DNA from: Hydrogenophaga sp. A37
GTDB lineage: Bacteria > Pseudomonadota > Gammaproteobacteria > Burkholderiales > Burkholderiaceae_C
Assembly: GCF_002001205.1 (NCBI RefSeq)
Contig: NZ_MUNZ01000175.1
Coordinates: forward strand, 1 to 42,337
DNA length: 42,337 nt
Direction: 5' to 3'
Part shown: piece by piece, positions 24,865-33,200 of the stretch
Layout: every line of letters begins with the position of its first letter
How positions within the stretch are numbered: position 1 is the first letter of the stretch
The notes under the pieces: model-generated
The model's database searches: none
What the model was told of the DNA's origin: nothing
What the model saw: only the letters and a program-made list of their open reading frames with translations
Position numbers and translations under genes: made by a program

Positions 24865-25264
24865 GTGTGCATTCCTTTGTAAATCTGATGAACACGTCAG
24901 CCAGCATCTGGCCCCAGTAGCGCCCCATCCAGCGCCCTTCAAAAAACGAATCCGGGCGCTTGGCGGCCGACAACGGGCTGGGCGCCGGTTGCGGCTCACG
25001 CGCCTGCGGCGCGGCGGGCACGGGCGCTGGCGTCCCTTCCTCGATGGCGAAGGACGCTGATGGCAAGTCGGGGTCCAGCACCACCAGCACATCCCCTAGG
25101 TACGGCAAGCGCAATCCGGTCGCCTCTGGGTCACTCAGCGGCACTTCCCGCTGCGTGAGAAGGTTCGCGGCCTTGAGCGCGTACCAAAGGCGCAGGTTGA
25201 CGCGCACACACCGGGGACGGGACCGTTGGGAGCGCAACGACTGTTCAAGCTGTGACAATGACAT
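24683..25264 (-). CDS. Unknown protein with possible long overlap with the RHH gene
   Basis: I do not recognise this protein (193 residues). The first part, MSLSQLEQSLRSQRSRPRCV through about residue 60 (LPYLGDVLVVLDPDLPSASF), looks like a real folded domain, followed by an Ala/Pro-rich linker and a short aromatic helix-like piece (FFEGRWMGRYWGQMLADVFI). The last 60 residues, which overlap the RHH gene in another frame, are Arg/Pro-rich and look like a shadow frame, yet no earlier stop exists. The start at 25264 lies about 30 bases after the expected transcription start of the 25302-25330 promoter; no ribosome-binding site is seen. A longer in-frame start at 25312 would lie inside the promoter and is rejected. 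Confidence 0.55.
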   Translation of the reverse strand: MSLSQLEQSLRSQRSRPRCVRVNLRLWYALKAANLLTQREVPLSDPEATGLRLPYLGDVLVVLDPDLPSASFAIEEGTPAPVPAAPQAREPQPAPSPLSAAKRPDSFFEGRWMGRYWGQMLADVFIRFTKECTHGVENRPPDRPDRPGQEESLRKPVRTSGRHPVPGRAASDPRLLGQPRRGLHPQRPGTTRH

Positions 25265-25284
25265 GATAATGTTATTGCAATTAG

Positions 25285-25330
25285 ATGTGTCTCGAAGGCA
25301 TACTATAGACACATTGGAGATGTGTTACAA
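25285..25330 (-). promoter_or_regulatory. Strong promoter with three repeated half-sites (candidate operator)
   Basis: On the minus strand TTGTAA (25325-25330), a 17-base spacer and TATAGT (25302-25307) form a near-consensus sigma-70 promoter. The spacer is filled by an inverted repeat ACACAT-TGGAG-ATGTGT (25309-25325). A further half-site ATGTGTCT (25285-25292) lies downstream of the -10 and pairs as an inverted repeat with AGACACAT (25307-25314). Such packing of half-sites over a promoter suggests repression by a dimeric regulator; the RHH protein encoded downstream is the obvious candidate, by inference. Confidence 0.65.
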
Positions 25331-25412
25331 GCAGCTCGGCGGCCGGCTGGCGTTGGTGGCGGGAGCCGCGAATGCGGGTGGTTTTCTGGCCATCCCGGAT
25401 GGATTTCCCTGA
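25320..25412 (+). pseudogene. Possible N-terminal remnant of a DUF1275 (YoaK-like) membrane protein
   Basis: The plus-strand frame from ATG at 25320 encodes 30 residues ending at TGA 25410-25412. The stretch RLALVAGAANAGGFLAI strongly resembles the first membrane helix of DUF1275 family proteins, which usually continue for some 200 residues. Here the match breaks after GGFLA and a stop follows six codons later. I infer a decayed fragment left by deletion. It overlaps the promoter region at its 5' end, so the ATG itself may be fortuitous. No database check was possible. Confidence 0.4.
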
Positions 25413-25433
25413 ACCAGCCACGCCTTTGACGAC

Positions 25434-26228
25434 ATGACCGCTTCGAGCCCATCCTCCATCGCCGCCGCAGTGCACAAGGCCGGTTTGACCCAGCAGGGCA
25501 CGCGGGTGGACCACGTGCACTTCAAGCGCAAGCTGCGCTTTGGCTCGACCGACATCCAGAGTGCGATGGACCTGCGCGATCCCGACCGGCTGGTGCTGAG
25601 CTACACGCGCCTGATGATGGGCTTCCTCCTGTTTCAGCCGCAGCCCCAGCACATGCTCATGATCGGGCTGGGCGGCGGTTCGCTGCCCAAGTTCTGCCAC
25701 CGACACCTGCCGGGTTCTGACATCACTGTGATCGAGATCGACCCGGCGGTGATCGCCTTGCGCGAACAGTTTGAAATCCCGCCCGATCAGGCGGACTTCC
25801 GCGTGGTCCAGGCCGACGGTGCCGACTTCGTGGCGACGCTGGACGATCAGCGTTTCAATGTGATCCTGGTGGATGGCTTCGAGGCCGAACAGATGGCGCC
25901 CGCCCTGGGAACCCAGAACTTCTACGGCCATTGCGCCCGCCTGCTGCGCCCCGGCGGGGTGATGCTGTGCAACCTGCACGAGTTGGACATTTTCTACGGC
26001 GTGTTCATGGAACGCATTGCCTTTGCGTTTGACGGCAATGCGCTGGCGGTGAGCACGCGCGAATACGGCAACGCCATCGTTTTTGCGCGCAAGGACTGCG
26101 CCATCGACGCGCGCCTGCCCAAGCACCTGGTGCGCCCCGTGTCCATGGCACCCGGCGCCTGGTCGGGCATCGAGACAGATGTGCACGACGTGCTGCGCGA
26201 GGCGCGCCGGGTCAAGGAATGCCGGTGA
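25434..26228 (+). CDS. Spermidine-synthase-like (SpeE fold) protein
   Basis: The 264-residue protein has the Rossmann fold of the spermidine synthase/methyltransferase superfamily. Visible are HMLMIGLGGGSLPKF (the nucleotide-binding loop, residues about 73-87), ITVIEIDPAVIALREQF (the acidic residue that binds the adenosyl group) and FNVILVDGFEAEQMAPAL (strand 4). True polyamine aminopropyltransferases have Asp in GGGDGG and a gatekeeping DY/DS pair; here the loop reads GGGSL and the later motif is VDGFEA. It may therefore be a spermidine-synthase-like protein with another activity. It starts at 25434 with no strong ribosome-binding site, and is divergent from the unknown/RHH pair. Confidence 0.82.
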   Translation: MTASSPSSIAAAVHKAGLTQQGTRVDHVHFKRKLRFGSTDIQSAMDLRDPDRLVLSYTRLMMGFLLFQPQPQHMLMIGLGGGSLPKFCHRHLPGSDITVIEIDPAVIALREQFEIPPDQADFRVVQADGADFVATLDDQRFNVILVDGFEAEQMAPALGTQNFYGHCARLLRPGGVMLCNLHELDIFYGVFMERIAFAFDGNALAVSTREYGNAIVFARKDCAIDARLPKHLVRPVSMAPGAWSGIETDVHDVLREARRVKECR

Positions 26229-26407
26229 TCACTGTCCCGGACAGCCCAACGCTCGAGCCCATTCGGAAAGGGTCGCCTGGTGCCACCGCCTGCGCGCCAA
26301 ACGCTGGAAGAGCCACCACGCCGACGACCTGGCCGGCGTGCTGCGCCGACTCCCTGTCGACCTGACGGTCTGGCATCCTCCTTTTATCCACATTTATCTG
26401 TCCATTC

Positions 26408-26746
26408 ATGAGCCTCCCACCCTGCCCCCAATGCCAGTCCGCCCTCACCTACCCCGACGGTGAACTGCTCGTCTGCCCCGAATGTGGCCACGAATGGAGC
26501 GCCAGTGCATCCACAGAAACAGCTGAGCCCTTGACGGTCTGGAAAGACGCTGTGGGCAATGCGCTGCAGGACGGTGACACCGTCACGCTGATCAAGGACC
26601 TCAAGCTCAAGGGCTCATCGACCGTGCTCAAGGTGGGCACCAAGGCGCGCAACATCCGGCGCATCCAAGGCGACCACGACATCGATTGCAAGGTGGACGG
26701 CGTGGGGGCGATGCAACTGAAGTCATCCGTGGTCAAGAAGGCCTGA
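26408..26746 (+). CDS. YjdM/PhnA-like zinc-ribbon protein
   Basis: This 112-residue cytoplasmic protein matches the YjdM (formerly PhnA) family. The N-terminal zinc ribbon has C-x2-C (PCPQCQ) and C-x2-C (VCPECGHEW). The C-terminal SH3-like domain runs from VWKDAVGNALQDGDTVTLIKDLKLKG through VLKVGTKARNIRRI to the end. Despite the old name, the family is not part of the phosphonate lyase, and its role is unclear. No strong ribosome-binding site precedes the ATG. Confidence 0.92.
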   Translation: MSLPPCPQCQSALTYPDGELLVCPECGHEWSASASTETAEPLTVWKDAVGNALQDGDTVTLIKDLKLKGSSTVLKVGTKARNIRRIQGDHDIDCKVDGVGAMQLKSSVVKKA

Positions 26747-26762
26747 AAACAGCGTATCTTTC

Positions 26763-26794
26763 CCCGCGTGCCTGCCTGAGAGGCTGAGCGCGGG
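26763..26794 (+). other. Two-part hairpin in the leader of the isocitrate dehydrogenase gene
   Basis: CCCGCG (26763-26768) pairs with CGCGGG (26789-26794), enclosing a second stem GCCT/AGGC (26774-26784) with a three-base loop. It lies 37 bases before the ATG and has no U tract, so it is more likely a leader structure than a terminator for the preceding gene. I do not recognise a riboswitch class. Confidence 0.4.
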
Positions 26795-26831
26795 CAACCA
26801 TCCCAACCACCCTCTTGCCAGGACCTCCACC

Positions 26832-27863
26832 ATGACCACCTTGATACCTGCCACCCTGATCCCCGGCGACGGCATTGGCCCCGAGATCGTCGATGCCACG
26901 CTGGCCGCCCTGGACGCCCTCAAGGCGCCCTTCGCCTGGGACCGGCAGATCGCGGGTCTCGAAGGCGTCAAACAAGCCGGGGACCCGCTGCCACAGGCCA
27001 CCCTCGACAGCATTCGCCGCACGCGCCTGGCACTCAAGGGTCCGCTGGAAACGCCCTCGGGCGGGGGTTACCGCTCGTCGAACGTCCGGCTGCGTGAAGA
27101 GTTCAAGCTCTACGCCAACCTGCGGCCAGCCCTGACCATCATTCCCGGCGGTCGCTTCGACAAGATCGACCTCGTCGTGGTGCGCGAAAACCTGGAGGGC
27201 CTGTACATCGGGCACGAACATTTCGTGCAGATCGATGACGACCCACATGCCGTGGCCATGGCCACCGGCATCAACACCCGCGCGGGGAGCCGCCGCTTGC
27301 TGGAGTTCGCGTTCGAACACGCCGTGGCGACCGGCCGAAAGAAGGTCACCATCGTGCACAAAGCCAACATCATGAAGGCCCTCACCGGCATCTTTCTGGA
27401 GACCGGTCTGGACTTGTATGAACGCAAATACAAAGGCAAGTTTGAACTCGACACCGTCATCATCGATGCCTGCGCGATGAAACTGGTGCTCAACCCGTGG
27501 CAGTTCGACATGCTGGTCACCACCAACCTGTTCGGCGACATCCTGTCTGATCTGGTCGCTGGTCTGGTCGGTGGACTCGGCATGGCGCCCGGCGCCAACA
27601 TCGGTGCCGACGCAGCCATCTTCGAAGCCGTGCACGGCTCAGCGCCGGACATCGCAGGCAAGGGGATCGCCAACCCCACCGCCCTGTTGCTGGCCGCCGC
27701 GATGATGCTGGACCACGTCCAGCTCACAGAAAAGGCCATGCAACTGCGTCAGGCACTCGACGCGACGCTGAACATCGACAAGGTTCGGACCGGTGATCTC
27801 GGTGGCAAGGCCAGCACGGTGGAATTCACCCAGGCCCTGGTCAGCCGCATCACGAACGGCTGA
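26832..27863 (+). CDS. Isocitrate/isopropylmalate dehydrogenase family protein, probably NAD-type isocitrate dehydrogenase
   Basis: The protein (343 residues) belongs to the beta-decarboxylating dehydrogenases. It begins with TLIPGDGIGPEIVDATLAAL, then LKGPLETPSGGGYRSSNVRLREEFKLYANLRP, the substrate Ser/Asn/Arg region, and VVVRENLEGLYIGHEH. Catalytic Tyr/Lys segments are in RKKVTIVHKANIMKAL, the metal-binding Asp residues in NLFGDILSDLVAGLVGGLGMAPGANIG, and the nucleotide-binding loop in EAVHGSAPDIAGKGIANPTAL. The short length and sequence suggest the NAD-dependent, mitochondrial-like isocitrate dehydrogenase; a homoisocitrate or isopropylmalate activity cannot be excluded by eye. AGGACC precedes the ATG. 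Confidence 0.88.
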   Translation: MTTLIPATLIPGDGIGPEIVDATLAALDALKAPFAWDRQIAGLEGVKQAGDPLPQATLDSIRRTRLALKGPLETPSGGGYRSSNVRLREEFKLYANLRPALTIIPGGRFDKIDLVVVRENLEGLYIGHEHFVQIDDDPHAVAMATGINTRAGSRRLLEFAFEHAVATGRKKVTIVHKANIMKALTGIFLETGLDLYERKYKGKFELDTVIIDACAMKLVLNPWQFDMLVTTNLFGDILSDLVAGLVGGLGMAPGANIGADAAIFEAVHGSAPDIAGKGIANPTALLLAAAMMLDHVQLTEKAMQLRQALDATLNIDKVRTGDLGGKASTVEFTQALVSRITNG

Positions 27864-27969
27864 GCGCTGGCGCTTCTTTTAAGGGCAGTGAAGATCAGCT
27901 GGTCCACGCCTTGGCGGCCGTTTGGCTGGGCTATTGGCCTCCAAAGGCCACTCGGGTGATGTCGGCGGC

Positions 27970-28004
27970 ATGTCACGCGCTTGCGTCACAATCCAGCCAC
28001 ATTT
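27970..28004 (+). promoter_or_regulatory. Weak PHO-box-like repeat before ppx
   Basis: GCGTCAC (27983-27989) and CAGCCAC (27994-28000) are 11 bases apart and each match five of seven positions of the CTGTCAC repeat; a perfect ATGTCAC (27970-27976) lies 13 bases earlier, out of register. No convincing -10 is seen downstream. PhoB control of ppx would make sense biologically but the site is weak. Confidence 0.35.
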
Positions 28005-28043
28005 CAATCGAGCGCTTCCTGCGCCCCGAGCCAGTCACACCCC

Positions 28044-29528
28044 ATGCACAACGGAACCCTCCTCGCCGCCATCGACCTCGGCTCGAACAGCTTTCGACTC
28101 GAGATCGGCCGCTTTCAGTCGGGCCATATTGAGCGCATCGAGTACATCAAGGAAACCGTTCGCCAGGGCGCCGGACTGGACGAAAACAAGGCGCTGAGCC
28201 AGGCCGCCATGCAGCGCGGCTGGGAGTGCCTGGCCCGGTTCGCCGAGCGCCTGCACGGCTTCAAGAAACAGCAGGTGCGCGCGGTGGCCACACAGACCCT
28301 GCGCGAGGCCACCAACCGCGACGAATTCCTGCGCAATGCCCAGGCCATCCTCGGTTTCTCCATCGAGGTCGTCTCCGGCCACGAAGAAGCCCGGTTGATC
28401 TACCAGGGCGTGTCGCACCTGCTGCCGCAGTCCGACGAAAAGCGCCTGGTGGTGGACATCGGCGGCCGCTCGACCGAAATGATCATCGGCGAGGGTTACG
28501 TGGCCAGCAAGATGGAGTCGTACCGACTGGGCAGCGTGGCCTGGTCCACCAAGTACTTCCCCAAGGGCCAGTTCACCGCCGCCGCGTTCAAGACCGCCGA
28601 AGTGGCCGCGAAGGCGGTGCTCGACCAGGCGCTGGACCGCTTCCCCCCCACCGAATGGGACATCGCCTACGGCTCGTCCGGCACGGTGGGCTCCGTGGCC
28701 GACGTGCTGTCGGCCAACGGCTGGGCCTCGGGCGTGGTGACCCGCTCCGGCCTGGACTGGCTGGTGGAGCGGCTGATCAAGGCCGGCAACGTCGACCAGC
28801 TCAAGATCGAAGGCATGAAGGACGACCGGCGCCCGGTGATCGGCGGCGGCGTCAGCGTGTTGCGCGCCATCTTCGACCTGTTCGACATCCAGCAAATGGT
28901 GCCGGCGCAAGGCGCGCTGCGCCACGGCGCCCTGTACGACCTGATCGACCGCGACACCGGCGGCGGCGACGTGCGGGAGCGCACGGTGCGCTGGCTGTGC
29001 GCCCGCTTCTCGGTGGACGAGGCGCAGGCGCAGCGGGTCAGCACCGTGGCCACCGCCCTCTTTTCCCAAGTGGCGGCGGTGGACGCCCAGAACGAACGCT
29101 ATTCACAGAAGCTCGCCTGGGCCACGCGCCTGCACGAGATCGGCACCCACATCTCGCACGACCGCTCGTACCACCACGGCGCCTACATCCTCGACAACGT
29201 GGACGCACCCGGGTTTTCGTTTCCCGAACTGCACCGCATGAGCCAGTTGGTGCTGGGTCAGCGTGGCAAGCTCAAGAAACTGGATCAAGCGCTGACCGAC
29301 GAGCTGTTCGCCAAGCAGTTGATGTGCCTGCGGCTGGCGGTGGTGTTGTGCCACGCGCGGCAGATGCCCGAACACGAGTCGGTCAAGCTCGGCTACAAGC
29401 CCGGCGCCTTCAAACTCACCACCAACCCGGGGTGGTCACGGCGCTACCCGCAGTCGGCCTGGCTGATCGGGGAAGAGGTGCTGGCCTGGCAAAAAACGGC
29501 CTGGAAATTCACCGCAGACATCCGGTGA
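28044..29528 (+). CDS. ppx: Exopolyphosphatase, Ppx/GppA family
   Basis: Ppx removes terminal phosphates from polyphosphate (and GppA members hydrolyse pppGpp). The protein of 494 residues has the ASKHA fold: phosphate 1 motif AAIDLGSNSFRLEIGRF at the N-terminus, RAVATQTLREATNRDEFL, the catalytic Glu stretch EVVSGHEEARLIYQGVS, and phosphate 2 motif LVVDIGGRSTEMIIGEG. GSSGTVGS and GGGVSVLRAIFDLF follow, and a C-terminal HD-like domain begins near residue 315. I use the ATG at 28044, which starts MHNGTLLAAIDLG; the longer in-frame start at 27981 lies in the probable promoter. A hairpin follows at 29549-29575. Its place beside the pst/pho block suits phosphate metabolism. Confidence 0.95.
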   Translation: MHNGTLLAAIDLGSNSFRLEIGRFQSGHIERIEYIKETVRQGAGLDENKALSQAAMQRGWECLARFAERLHGFKKQQVRAVATQTLREATNRDEFLRNAQAILGFSIEVVSGHEEARLIYQGVSHLLPQSDEKRLVVDIGGRSTEMIIGEGYVASKMESYRLGSVAWSTKYFPKGQFTAAAFKTAEVAAKAVLDQALDRFPPTEWDIAYGSSGTVGSVADVLSANGWASGVVTRSGLDWLVERLIKAGNVDQLKIEGMKDDRRPVIGGGVSVLRAIFDLFDIQQMVPAQGALRHGALYDLIDRDTGGGDVRERTVRWLCARFSVDEAQAQRVSTVATALFSQVAAVDAQNERYSQKLAWATRLHEIGTHISHDRSYHHGAYILDNVDAPGFSFPELHRMSQLVLGQRGKLKKLDQALTDELFAKQLMCLRLAVVLCHARQMPEHESVKLGYKPGAFKLTTNPGWSRRYPQSAWLIGEEVLAWQKTAWKFTADIR

Positions 29529-29548
29529 TGCTGTGAGAAGGTGATACC

Positions 29549-29575
29549 GGGGCCATGCGCCACTGGCATGGCCCC
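29549..29575. terminator. Hairpin downstream of ppx
   Basis: GGGGCCATGC (29549-29558) and GCATGGCCCC (29566-29575) form a perfect ten-pair stem with a seven-base loop, twenty bases after the ppx stop. It has no U tract on the plus strand, so termination strength is uncertain. It stands between the convergent ppx gene and the pilus operon and could serve both. Confidence 0.55.
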
Positions 29576-29660
29576 TGCCCTGCTCCAGCGCACAGGGCAA
29601 GAGCGCCGCCAAGGCATCCGCCAAAGCGGCACCGCCCAAGCTGTGCCCTGACTCAGCCTT

Positions 29661-30236
29661 TCATGCCCCGGGGCCAAAGAACAGCTCAATGTCCATTTCG
29701 CTCGCCACATCGGCAGCGTCCCGGCGCGCAGGAACAAATGCCGTGTGTGAAAGCACCTGGCTCACGGCCTCCGTCACCTCGGGCGCTTCCGCCGACGAGA
29801 GCACGATCACGTCACGAACCTGACCCAAGGCGTCAATGACCAGCCGCAGGCGAATTGGGAGGCCGGAGAACGTCAGGCCTTGAAGCTGCTCCAGGTGTGG
29901 GGCCGAGCGTGGCACGGGGGCCCGCTGTCCACCCTCCGCGGCTTCCTGCAACGCATCCTCTGTCTGGGTCAACGAAGAGGCCGTTGATATCGGCAACTGC
30001 ACCCGTTCGCTTGGCTCGGGCTTGGGGTCGCCAATGGGGCTGGGTTTGGGCGAAGCGATGGCCGGAACCGCGACCGACTGATCGGGACCGCCCCCTGGCA
30101 ACATGCGAGTTTGCACGAACAGGGGGGCGTCAGGAACCGGCCGCCGGACGGCCTGTGGCGTCCCCAACCAAAAGATTCCGGCAACGTGAAACGCCAGCAC
30201 CAGGGCGGTGATGGCCATGCGCACACCGAGACCCAT
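29661..30236 (-). CDS. TonB-C-like periplasmic protein at the end of the pilus operon
   Basis: The protein of 191 residues has one N-terminal membrane anchor (ITALVLAFHVAGIFWLG), a Pro-rich linker (PKPSPIGDPKPEPSE) and a C-terminal domain with SGLPIRLRLVIDALGQVRDVIVLSS, TEAVSQVLSHTAFVPARRD and MDIELFF, which follows the TonB C-terminal pattern. It lacks the length of a full TonB. The gene starts one base after the pilY1 stop (TGA-C-ATG), so it is the last gene of the minor pilin operon. It may anchor or assist the pilus machinery rather than energise outer-membrane receptors; this is inference from position. No ExbB/ExbD genes are present. Confidence 0.75.
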   Translation of the reverse strand: MGLGVRMAITALVLAFHVAGIFWLGTPQAVRRPVPDAPLFVQTRMLPGGGPDQSVAVPAIASPKPSPIGDPKPEPSERVQLPISTASSLTQTEDALQEAAEGGQRAPVPRSAPHLEQLQGLTFSGLPIRLRLVIDALGQVRDVIVLSSAEAPEVTEAVSQVLSHTAFVPARRDAADVASEMDIELFFGPGA

Positions 30237-30237
30237 G

Positions 30238-33200
30238 TCACTTCGACGAAGTCATGCCACGCCAGTTCATTTGTTTCAGGCCAGATGCGGTCGTCAGTTT
30301 GGCAGGAGCCCTCATCACCGTCGGTTTCCCGTTGGCATCGTTGCCGCCAACGGTGATCTGCAGGCGATCATCCACACGCTGAATCGCGATGTCCGTCAGC
30401 GTTCCGTTGGTGGGCGACAACCAGGCAACGGCCTTGCCATCCTTGCCCGTCAGAACGCTCTTGCCGTCCGCAAAGACCGTGGCGTAGACGGCACCGACGC
30501 CGCCAGGAGAACACGCATCCCCATTGGGGCGATTCGCCACAAAAGCGACCACGCCCTGGTTCGCGGTCGGGTTCACATTCACACGCTGTGCGATGCCATT
30601 GGTGACCGGCAAGTCAAAGTACCACCCCATGCTGGAAGTCGGCGCACTGCCAATGCCATTCAGGAGGTCTTTGTTCTCTTCCAGTTTCGATCGCGTGACG
30701 GGAAAACTGACACCGCTGGGCAAGGTGGCGCCGGTGTAGAAGTCTCCGTGCTTGCCGGTGCCATCGATGATGGCGTAGAAGCTCTGAGCGTCACCATTGG
30801 CAAGATCACTGTCGGCCAGCAACTTGCCCGTGCCCAGGAGAACATAGCGCCTGCCGGAGTTGGGTTCCACCTCGATCAATGGGCGGGTACTGACTGGCTG
30901 GGCCACATCAGCGGCATTGGCCAAGGTGGCGATCTGTACCGGTTTGTCGTAGGTGGTGCCGGTCTTGCCCGTGAGGTCCAGTCGCCAGACATTGCCCGCC
31001 AGGTCCCCGGCGTACACGGCGTCCGCCGTCATGTCGGTGTAGCTGGACACGTACGCGGTGTGCTCGCCGATGTTCAGCGGATGGTCGGCCGTTCCCCCTG
31101 CCTCCACGGCCTCGATAAGCTCTCCGTTGCGGGGATTGACGATGAAGAAATAGCCTTTCCCGTCGCTGTTGTTGTAGCCCGAGGTGAACAGGACGACCCA
31201 CCCATATTTGGCAGTCTTGACCACGCTGGGTCGCCCGTAGCTGTACCCCATGCGCTTGTCGGTGAATTCCCAGAGCACCTTGCCGGCCACTTTCGACTCA
31301 TCGGTCCATGTTGAGGAATCGGTCACGTCAATCGCGAAGTAGCCCTTTCCCCCCTTGCCCAGACCACCGATGAGCACCGTGCGCCAGTCGCGCTTGGTGG
31401 CATCCGCCGCGCCGTCCGTCTTCGAGAAATCGAGGTCAAAGTGGGCGGCCGTCGCGTCCACGTAATAACGGTGGGCGTAGCTGGGACTGCCCAGGGCAGC
31501 CAGGCCCGACGTGGCCGCGGTGTCTTTGTCGCCATAGACAAAGCTGGGCACATAGGCGAACAGTTCCTTCCCGGAACCGGTTTGACCGATGCTCCCATCG
31601 AAAGCGTGCAGCATCCCGTCATTGGCACCGACATACACCACGGTCGAACGCTTGGCATGGGTCGTCTTGAACGCGCTGTAACCCGGGTTGTAGACGTCGA
31701 AGTAAGGGAAATCGGGCTTGCCGACGGCAATGGGTTTTGAACTGACGATGTCGCCGAGCCGGTACTGCCGCGTGCGGTAGGCGCCTCCGTTGGCGATCTC
31801 CTGATCCGTGTCGCCGCGCAGGTACTCGATGTAGCTCTTGATCGACTGCGCCTCCGTGGAGACGCCTGGCACATTGGCAAAGCTGGCGAGATAGGTCCTG
31901 CTGATCAGCGACGCATCCTTCATGGCGTCGTACTTGAAGGGCAATGCAGCCCCGTCGCTCTTTTTGCAACAGGTCACGATCTTGCGCGTCGCTGAGGTTG
32001 TCGTGGACGCGCTCAGCAAGGTCCTCGCATTCCACTTTTCGGTGCTGGTCGGGTCCCCCTTGCTGTCGAAAGTGAGCTCATAGGCGACCAGTGCGCCCGT
32101 CCAGTTGGTGGGATCGTAAGACGCGGCAAAACTTGCGGTACCGGCACTGGCCACATTGGGCGACACCGTGGACAACGCCGTGCCGGTGGCCGAATCGGTC
32201 TCACTGACGATTTTGGCGAACGCTGCCGTCAGGCCCGACTGCATCACATCCGGGCGATTGCCGGGAAAATAGTTGTCCGGGCGCTTCTGCTTCTTCGCAG
32301 CGTTCATCATGTCAGAAGACGTGTACCAGGCTTCGTCGGCAATGGTGCCGGTCCCGTTGCTGGAGGCGTAGGGAGAGAAGCCGAATGGAACGGTGAAGCC
32401 CCCGTACTTGGCCGCCAGCCAGTACTGGTTCCGGTGCTGGTACTTCTGCTCCTCCAGGACGTCCATGAAATAGCTGTTGACCGTCTGCGACCCGATCAGG
32501 TCGGGCCGTATGTCTTTGGTATGGGCGTCATAGGCCAAGCCTGCAAGGTAATAGCTGTTGCACCGATTCCACTTGCTGTTGTCGTTCAGTTCAGTAAGGC
32601 AGCTGCTCTCGCCGATGTCAGCAAACTTGTCCCCGAGCTTGCTGAGACCTTCCAGTTGTCCCACCATGTTGGTGGCCACCGCAACGTCGACAGAATCGTC
32701 CGTGACAGCCGGGTTGATGTTGTCCAACGTGCTTTTACTGCGCAGCGTGCTGCCGGGGAGGTTGGCGTCCCTGTGCGAATTGATGTCACCGATACCCAGG
32801 ACAAAGTTCTTCTGGCAGGTATAGGCAATCGGGTCATTCCAGTGGGTGACGGCGGGAAAACCATCCAGCCAGGCGCTGGCCGTCTCCTTGGAACCGGCAC
32901 CCGACAGGTTGGTGTATTGATCCAGATTCCCCTGCTTTTTGAAGTAGCGGAGCGCGGCATAGTAAAGCTCGCTGACCGGGTCGGCATTTTTGTACGATTT
33001 GGCCGAGTAGCCGAACTTGTTGAGGTAGTTCATGACCCCGCTGTTGGGAATGGAGACGGTGTATCCCGCTCCCTTGGCGTCTGCTTCGGTTTGAGTGGCG
33101 TCTGCGCTGTCCGGGTTGGTGAGCATGACACCGGTCTGTGCGTCCCACTCGGTGGCGCTGTTGGTGGTGGCAGGCTTGCCAGGAGCGGTGGCTTCCGGGC

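Noticed and set aside
26229..26407. Apparent coding stretch between the SpeE-like and YjdM-like genes
   Set aside because: One frame gives plausible residues (such as HHADDLAGVLRRLP) but it has no start of its own and no recognised domain; it is more likely a shadow or decayed sequence.
26774..26790. CTGAGAGGCTGAG before isocitrate dehydrogenase, reminiscent of a TPP riboswitch
   Set aside because: The other conserved parts of the TPP aptamer are absent and the region is too short.
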